Translations under genes and position numbers: made by a program
Shown here: positions 57,621-64,000 of the stretch, piece by piece
How the letters are laid out: each line of letters starts with the position of its first letter
How positions within the stretch are numbered: position 1 is the stretch's first letter
Notes under the pieces: model-generated
What the model was told of the DNA's origin: nothing
Databases searched by the model: none
The model's input: only the letters and a program-made list of their open reading frames with translations
Source of the DNA: Perognathus longimembris pacificus
Taxonomy: Eukaryota; Chordata; Mammalia; Rodentia; Heteromyidae
Assembly (NCBI RefSeq): GCF_023159225.1
Contig: NC_063167.1
Location: forward strand, 71,859,798-71,923,797
Reading direction: 5' to 3'
Length of the DNA: 64,000 nt

Positions 57621-58043
57621 AGGTAGAGGGGAGAGGGCTGGGCTGGCCAGGGTGCTAGCAGCCCCTCCTCCAGCTTACCTCCCCACCTCCAGTTCACCCC
57701 ACCACACTAAGCTGGATACTCAGCCTCAGCAATCCCCCTTCTCTCAGGCTGCACCCCTTCCCCACCTCTCTACACCTTCTCTCCCAGCATTTCTTGGTCA
57801 AAGACAAAGTCCAACGTCCCGGTGGGCAAATCAAGCCACCAGATCTGTTAGCCAAGGCTGGGGGGGGGGGGGACCCCTGGCAAAGAGGAACATGCCCAAG
57901 CCCCAGCCAACAGATGTGCCTTAGCCCAGGACCGGTGCAGACGCAAGCTGGGAAAGTGTGCCTTACCCCTGCGCTCGCAGAATGACATTAGTTCCCTCGG
58001 ACCTTATCTTTTGCACAAAAAGTTGAATACATTTTTTTTTTTT

Positions 58044-58060
58044 GCTTTGTGAGATCAAAG
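58044..58060 (+). promoter_or_regulatory. TCF/LEF-like and SOX-like sites at island edge
   Basis: AGATCAAAG at 58,052-58,060 matches the TCF/LEF consensus. CTTTGT at 58,045-58,050 matches a SOX or TCF core in reverse. Both lie just outside the distal CpG island. Function is inferred only. Confidence 0.25.
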
Positions 58061-58596
58061 TAGCCGTTTCTCGTGCATCTGGGAAAGTGGAGAGGAGGAG
58101 GAGGAGGAAGGAGAGCGGTGCAGTCACGGTTACTCAACTTCAAAGTACCCTCAGCCTCGATCTTGGCCATAATATCTAAATTCTCTTCCTGTCCCGGTCT
58201 TCGCCCAGCAAAGAAGTGCACGGCTGCACCCCGTGTTCCGGCCCTTACTCAAAACTTTGTTCGTACTTCCCTGACCACCCGCGGGATTGAGGGCCCTGAA
58301 GCGGCCGTGGAGGTACCCGACTCGCGTGGAGTAGGGGATTGGAAAGAGGGAGGAGGGCCGATCCCAAACTATGGAGTTGCCAAGTGCCAGAATCAGATGT
58401 CACAAAATCACCCTCTGCCCCCTCCTCCTGCCGCGAAGGGCTTCTCCCTGGCGTCCCCGAAGCTCTGTCCGGCTACGTTGCCCAAAGGACCCGGGAGAAC
58501 CAGGGATTCGCATGATTCGGAGGATCGGGGTCAGTCCCTGGCCGAGGTTAGCGCCTGGCTGATGTTCGGAGCCCCGGCCCACTGTAGCTGTGCGGG

Positions 58597-58606
58597 CCAG
58601 GTACGT
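58597..58606 (+). other. Candidate splice donor on plus strand (CCAG|GTACGT)
   Basis: Strong 5' splice-site word with the exon-intron boundary after 58,600. It lies in the same CpG island as the minus-strand donor, so an antisense transcript is possible. Chance occurrence cannot be excluded. Confidence 0.25.
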
Positions 58607-59429
58607 AGGGCCACAGCCCCCACCCTCCACCCACCACGAGGTGGGTTTCTGAACCCCACACTGGCAAGCGCCGGCCACGCCGCCAGTGGGGAGTGCAGCC
58701 AGGCCGCCCACGGGGAAAGCCACGAGGAGGGTGCGGGGAGTTCTTGCAGAGAAAGAAGCTCCACGCAGCCTGGGCACCGGAGCCCACGGAAGCAGGCGTC
58801 CTCCTAGCGGTCCCTGGAAATGCTCGGGAGCCACCAGCCAGACGCCGTCTCTTTCTCGCGCATGCTGAGCCTGCCTGGCCGAACTAGGGGGCCGGAGGAC
58901 CGGGTCCTTGCCCCGGCTCCCGGCGACGGAAGGCAGGCCCGAGGGGGAACCGAGCCGCAGGACTCCTTTTTCTCCCGAAGCGCTGCGTTCTTGGAGTGCG
59001 CGCTGTCGGCTTCGTGGCGCGGGTCTGACTGGTCCCTGCCCAGCATTGCCGACGCTTCCCATCCCAAGATTTCCACCCACCCACCCATGCCGGCGCGCTT
59101 TCGGTTGTTTGCACCCACCTTGCCACACCTCCCCTAGCACCCTCCAGACAGCACCTCCCGGGACTGAGTCCTCCGTCCGGGGAGGGGCTGGGGCACAGGG
59201 TGGCATTGTTCTCCTCGGTGAACTCGGTGAACCGGGGTGAAAAAGTCCCCTCTACGTCGTGCCCGGTCCCAGCTTCCAGTGCCACGCAGTTACGGCCTTT
59301 TGCCTCATCACATAAACGTTTGGCTTCCTCCCACTCCTCGCCCTCCTCCCGCCCCCGGGGTCGCCGGGCCAGGCCGCGGGCGCAGTGGGCGCGGGCCGGC
59401 GCACTGGGCCTCGGCGGGCGCGCCCGGCG

Positions 59430-59440
59430 TCTCACCTGAG
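59430..59440 (-). other. Candidate splice donor in distal CpG island (CTCAG|GTGAGA)
   Basis: On the minus strand the last exon base would be 59,436 and the intron would start at 59,435. This is close to the ideal 5' splice site and lies in TBX15 orientation inside a CpG island. It suggests an alternative first exon, for TBX15 or for a non-coding RNA. Not proven. Confidence 0.4.
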
Positions 59441-59983
59441 CCGGGCAGGTGCAGAGGTGGCGGCACGGCCGCCGCGGGTCGCGGGGCCGGCAGGGCGGCG
59501 GGAGGAAGCTGGGCGCCTCCGGCGGCCCGGTGGCTGGGGAGTCAGAAGAGGGGGAACCGGCTGGGGAAAGCGCCGTCAGCGGGTCCGAGCTCCGCCTCCC
59601 GAACACAACGTCCAGGAAAGCTTGGAACTTTCCCCATTGTCTGTCTGAGGCACTTCGCCGAAGGATTCGTCCCCCACCCGGGCTCGGTCGCGGAGAACAG
59701 CGGGCCTGGCCGGGCGTGCTGCAGCCCGGACCCACGGCCTGCCTGCTGGGGAGGGAGCCGACCCGGAGCCCGCGGGGGGAAGCTCCGGGGGTATCGAGGC
59801 CAACTAGCTCCGCGAGCGCGGCGAGGACTCAGTAGAAAGGGGGTCGGCGTCTGGACTTTGGGGTTCCAAACAGGCAAAGGGTTGGAGTTCGTGAATGCCA
59901 GGTGGGACTGCCTTACAAGTCCCGTGTCGGGCCACTCAGCTGCCCATCCCTAGCCGCAGGCTTCCAAGAGACTCAATGTAGCC

Positions 59984-60210
59984 TGATCAAGCCGGTGGTG
60001 CACGCCTGGCATCCCAGCTCCTCGGGAGGCTGAGATCTGAGGATCGGCCTTCAAAGCCAGCCTGGACAAGAGATTGTGTGGGCCTCTTCTCTCCAATTAG
60101 CCAGCAAAAAGCTGGAAGTGGAGCTGTGGCTCAAGTGGTAGAGCACCAGCCTTCAGTGAAAAACCTTGAGTTCAAGCCCCAGTGCAAGTACACACACACA
60201 GACACACTCA
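59984..60210 (+). mobile_element. B1-headed, Geo-tailed SINE
   Basis: AAGCCGGTGGTGCACGCC to GAGTTCAAGCCCCAGTGC, with a short CA tail. It retains several CpGs and lies at the edge of the distal CpG island. Confidence 0.8.
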
Positions 60211-60994
60211 TTTTGGCTGCTACACAGACTCCCATGTCCCACTTTTTCTAGTTCGAGGTTCCTGCAGCACGCACCTCTTTTTAACCCCACCTTGGAGGCC
60301 TATCCCTGGGGATCCAAGGACTCCACAGATTCAAGACTTCTATTCTCACCACCATGGGTAGGAAACTGAGTCGGGAGCTAACGAACCCTCTATGCACAAG
60401 TCTGCTGATTACCAAGTCCACGCTTCCCATTTGAGAACTTGGGGCGACGGGCAGCCTTGGTTCCCGCCAGCTGTGCGCGGCATCCCAAGCACCGAGGATG
60501 TGAGGACCCGGCTACATCAGGAGCCATCACCGGCCCACCGCAGCCCTGCCTACCCGGGCCTGTCCACCCCGCAGCTAACTTTCCTTTCCCGCCTTTGCTG
60601 CGGGATGATTAACGACCCCAGATAGTGTAAGGAATTCGACTTCTCAAGCTCAGCATTTTCAATTCCTTAATTTGTCCCTGGGTGACCGTTAGGGACCGCA
60701 GCTGTAGATCACGTGCGGCCTGGCCAGGTAGAGTGAACAGCTGATTCAACACTGTTGAACCGGGGGTTGGTTTTGTTTTTAAAGGCGACTCCGAAAGTAG
60801 TCCCCGGAGAAGGCCCAAGAGGCAGCTAGCAGGCTGCGGGCCGCACTGGCTTGTCACCGCGCTCTTTATTTATAAACAGCAAAGGGGAGCAGATCGCTGG
60901 CTGGGGGCAGGGGCGCAGGCTCAGGCTCCGGCTCCCCTGGCCCTGACCCTAGCTGGAGGTCACGCTGCGTTTAGCCACTTTTCTACTAGGATTC

Positions 60995-61135
60995 TTTTTT
61001 TCTGTTTTCTTTCCTTTTCTCTTTTTCTTCCCTCATCTCTTCCTTTTTTCCCCCTTCTTTCCTTCTTCCCTCCCTCCCTCCCTCCTTTCCTTCCTTTCTT
61101 CCTATCTTTCTTCCATTCTTTTCTTTTTTTTCTCT
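60995..61135. repeat. Pyrimidine-rich tract
   Basis: Degenerate TTCC/CCCT/TTTC run leading into an inverted SINE tail. Confidence 0.85.
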
Positions 61136-61144
61136 CTGTGTGTG

Positions 61145-61247
61145 TACTGGTACTGGAGCTTGAACTCAGGGCCTAGGAGCTGTCTCTAAGCCTTTTTTTT
61201 TTTGCTCAGAGCTAGTGCTCTATCACTTGAGCCACCGCTCTGCTTCT

Positions 61248-61293
<46 letters not shown>

Positions 61294-61422
61294 CACGCTG
61301 GTTAATTGAAGGTAAGAATCTCATGAGCTTTCCTGCCTGGACTGGCTTTTTGAACCTCTATTCTCAGCTTTCAGCCTCCTGAGTAGCTAGGATTACAGGT
61401 GTGAGCCAGGGGTACGGGGCTC
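61145..61422 (-). mobile_element. B1-headed, Geo-tailed SINE, inverted, with internal (TG)n
   Basis: TACTGGTACTGGAGCTTGAAC through AGGTGTGAGCCAGGGGTAC. A TG/CG array (61,249-61,294) sits inside the element, not at its tail. Carries AGGTGTGA at 61,397-61,404. Confidence 0.8.
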
Positions 61423-61631
61423 TATGCAGATTCTTGATTACTCTGTCCCCCGACAACTGGGCCTGTGCTGAGGTGAGCAAGGGCTCTCAGCATGACACTG
61501 AGGTGAGCATCTTAGTACCAGGTTGGGCTAGAAACAAATGGGACATTGTGGCTACACCTGCTGTTCTTCTGCCCCTGTGACTCCTGACCATCCTTCCATC
61601 TCATTTAAAGAAGGGAAATTGTAGTGGACAA

Positions 61632-61800
61632 CCTCCCCCATGCCTGCGATCCTAGCTACTCAGGAGGCTGAGATTTGAGGATGTTGGTTGGAAACCAATT
61701 GAAGCACACAAATCTGGTCAACTCTTATCTCTAATTACTCACCAAAAAGCCAGCCCTGAGATCAAGCCTGGTACTGGTGAGAGCACATAAGCACACTAAC
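61632..61800 (+). mobile_element. B1-headed SINE, internally deleted
   Basis: CATGCCTGCGATCCTAGC through CCAAAAAGCCAG, then a jump to GAGATCAAGCCTGGTACTGG. Most of the right monomer is lost. Confidence 0.7.
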
Positions 61801-61917
61801 ACATGCACACATGCAGTGCACACTTGCACACACATGCACACATAATTGTCTCTTGACAATGAGGAGTCCGCAACATTCTAACTTGTCCCAACAGCTACTA
61901 CCATCTTTTTGGCAGTT

Positions 61918-62058
61918 CTTACTTTATTTACATTTTAAAGATTATCTTTAAGTACTTGTATTGAGGGGTTTTAATTCAATGTGTCAGTTTATGAGTACAG
62001 TGCATCTTGATCGGTGTCCCCCATCCATCGCTCTCCCCCATCTCTCCCAACCCAGTTG
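61918..62058. repeat. Unclassified interspersed repeat, copy C
   Basis: TTAAGTACTTGTATTGAGGGG, then TATGAGTACAGTGCATCTTG and GGTGTCCCCCATCCATCG. Same order and orientation as copies A and B. Confidence 0.6.
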
Positions 62059-62502
62059 TGGATTTAGATGGTGCCTTAAACACATTCTCTCCCTGATTTC
62101 AGGTCAACTCTCAAGGAGAAGACAGAGATGGCTGCTCTGGAGGCAATACATTTGAAAGGACTCCCAAATGCTGCAGGGAGGATGCGAGAGGGGGAATATA
62201 AGAGAGAGCCAAGGGGGGAGGTTAGGAAAGGAGGAGTGTAGGGGAAGGAAGGGGGCAGCTCTGTCCGTGATTTCCTGAGCCTTGGGCAGACGTTTGCTTG
62301 TTGTCTTTTCCTGTGGTGACTGGAGTAGTGGTAGGCTCTTCCCTCCAGCTTGCTAGCCATCCTCACAAAGTGATGGGGAGGTGGAAAGGGAAGAATCACC
62401 CTCCTTGTGGGTCAGCAGGCCCAGCTTGACTTCCACGGCAAGAGGACTCCAGGAAGACCACTGGGCTCCACAGCTTGCTTTTTCTCTTTTCATTTTCTTT
62501 TC

Positions 62503-62722
62503 TTTCCTGGTACTAGGGCTTGAACTCAGGTCCTGGGCCCTATTCCTTAGCTTTTTCTACTCAAGGCTGGTACTCTACAACTTGAGCCACAGTTCTATTT
62601 CTGGCTTTTTGCTGGCTCATTGGAGATAAGAGCCTCGTGGACTTTTCTGCCCAGGCTGGCTTCCAACTGCAAACCTCAGATCTCAGCTTCCTTAGTAGCT
62701 AGGATCACATCAGCACCCAGAA
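62503..62722 (-). mobile_element. B1-headed, Geo-tailed SINE, inverted
   Basis: CCTGGTACTAGGGCTTGAAC through GTAGCTAGGATCACATCAGC. Confidence 0.8.
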
Positions 62723-63311
62723 AGGGCTCTAAGTCTTGGTACAGACTTCCCTAGAGTGCCTGGATTATAATTTCTTGAAGCAGTTTTATTCTATTGTGAT
62801 TAAATACTTGCCTTTCTAAGACAGACTTCAAGTATGAAACTAGTCTTAGGTAGAAGTAACTAGCCTTTCTGAGGCTCACAACTGAAAAGGGCACTGCTGA
62901 AACTGCTGGCTAAGGCAGTGGCCTGTGACCTACAGGGCAAACCTCCTGGAGAGTGTGCAGGAATGGGGTAGCATGGAGTGAAGTCAGCCCAAGGAGTGAT
63001 CCAAAAGGGAAGGAAAGACAGGGAGAAAGTCATTCATTTCATTGAGTGACTCAGGCAATGGTAGGTCTGGCAGCTCTACCAAAGGCTGCTGATACCTAAG
63101 TCTCTGGTAGGGAGACAGAAGATTAAAAAAATAAAACAAAACCTCCTACATTCTATGCATAGTTATTTGTTACATATATATTATAAATGCATATACAAGA
63201 AACACAGCTTGGTCAGAAAAGATAGGCACAGTTCATGCACTCGGTAAGCAATGATTAAATGTGCTCCACGAACAGAAAATTGTATGAAGCTGACCCGCCC
63301 CCCCTGCATGA

Positions 63312-63349
<38 letters not shown>

Positions 63350-63441
63350 ACAAATTGAACCTGCCCATGCCAGCCTAGGTTTGTGGCAGGCTTGTGAGGC
63401 ACAGCACTTGGCTGCCAGGGAGCCAGGTCTGATTTGAGAAT

Positions 63442-63477
<36 letters not shown>

Positions 63478-64000
63478 TTTGGGTCAGTGTTAGAGGAGGT
63501 AGTGAGGCTGCTGGTGCCTTGGGAGTTCACACACATCCTCCTGAGCATGCACAGGAGTGGAAAGGGTCGGTGGCAGCTCCAGCTTCCAGACTACTGCCTT
63601 TGGGCTAATTCTGAGAAACAGTGGATCAAAATCCTTTTCAAGAAGGCTTTTCATCCCCAGATCCAGCTCTGTTTTTCTCAGACCCCAGTAAGGAGTTAGG
63701 GGGACCACAAGCCTACAGTTGGCCCATTTTTTTTTCAATGTATATGGTAGAGAGAAGGAAAGGTTAATTTAAGGCTCTTTCTGCAATAAGATACCCGTGC
63801 AAACAAATAAACAAATGAGTGAGCAAATTCAGTTGTACGAGTGTGATCACACCTCAAAATAAAAGGACACACACACAAAAGAGGGGTTTCCCTAAAGTTC
63901 AGAAATCCCAGGCTCCAACCATCATGTTTTTCTGTGGGATAGTTAAAGTTAACGGGCAGAAATTGCACGCTTGTTATGCAAACCATGTTTGGTAATACGC
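62723..64000. other. Unique upstream DNA at window end
   Basis: Holds the inverted TG/CA pair; otherwise nothing recognised. No WARS2 exon seen. Confidence 0.45.
63317..63476. repeat. (TG)n and (CA)n in inverted arrangement
   Basis: TG at 63,317-63,346 and CA at 63,444-63,476, about 100 bp apart and complementary to one another. No SINE is attached to either. Confidence 0.95.

Larger units (their letters stand above)
58190..59880. promoter_or_regulatory. Large distal CpG island upstream of TBX15
   Basis: About 1.7 kb of strongly CpG-rich DNA, densest at 59,340-59,560, some 13-14 kb upstream of TBX15 exon 1. It holds long open frames on both strands (for example 58,884-59,735 on - and 58,073-58,807 on +), none resembling a known protein. 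It also has strong splice-donor words on both strands (see separate entries). Probably an alternative or neighbouring promoter within the TBX15 domain. Confidence 0.75.

Noticed and set aside
58073..59953. Long open frames on both strands (up to 283 codons) in the distal CpG island
   Set aside because: High GC lowers stop-codon frequency. The products are Pro/Arg/Gly-rich with no recognisable domain, and both strands are open at once, which is the usual CpG-island artefact.
1..64000. Regularly repeated units of about 200-240 bp that might suggest an array such as CRISPR
   Set aside because: Copies are dispersed at irregular spacing in both orientations with poly-A or CA tails, so they are SINEs. 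The DNA is mammalian.
45492..64000. Possible WARS2 exons in the right flank (the neighbour in human)
   Set aside because: No frame resembles the mitochondrial tryptophanyl-tRNA synthetase. In human the gene end is tens of kilobases farther away.

Overview
This is vertebrate, mammalian nuclear DNA with no bacterial or viral gene organisation. The organism is almost certainly a rodent of the superfamily Geomyoidea (kangaroo rats, pocket mice, pocket gophers). The evidence is complete copies of the dimeric SINE IDL-Geo (16,084-16,287 on +, 24,222-24,435 on -), a family described as restricted to Geomyoidea. About forty copies of a second SINE, with a 7SL/B1-like head and a Geo-like tail, are scattered through the window. 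Genus cannot be decided from the sequence.

Only one protein-coding segment can be supported: the first coding exon of the T-box transcription factor gene TBX15, on the minus strand at 45,287-45,491. It encodes 68 complete codons, including the Groucho-binding eh1-like motif and a basic nuclear-localisation stretch. It ends in a GTGAGT splice donor in phase 1. Everything to the left (1-45,286) is then the 5' part of the large TBX15 intron 1; I found no further TBX15 exon there. Everything to the right (45,492-64,000) is the TBX15 promoter and upstream intergenic DNA. In human this flank leads towards the 3' end of WARS2, but no WARS2 exon is visible here.

Layout: 1-41 kb is SINE-dense intronic DNA with many microsatellites, a roughly 500-bp GATA/GGATGGGT tandem array (18.5-19.0 kb) and a few ancient MIR copies. 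From about 41.1 to 48.75 kb SINEs disappear and CpG-rich blocks appear (41.3-42.6, 44.3-44.7, 45.05-45.8 kb); this is the TBX15 promoter domain. A second CpG-rich segment with two oppositely oriented TATA boxes lies at 50.8-51.25 kb, and a third large CpG island at 58.2-59.9 kb. Between and beyond these, SINEs return.

The biology is that of one developmental regulator whose first exon is surrounded by a repeat-poor, multi-island control region. I see no previously undescribed enzymatic, defence or mobile system. The most useful leads are the extra candidate promoters or first exons upstream of TBX15, the shared monomer between two SINE families, SINE-tail birth of CA microsatellites, T-box half-sites carried by SINE heads, and an unclassified three-copy interspersed repeat.
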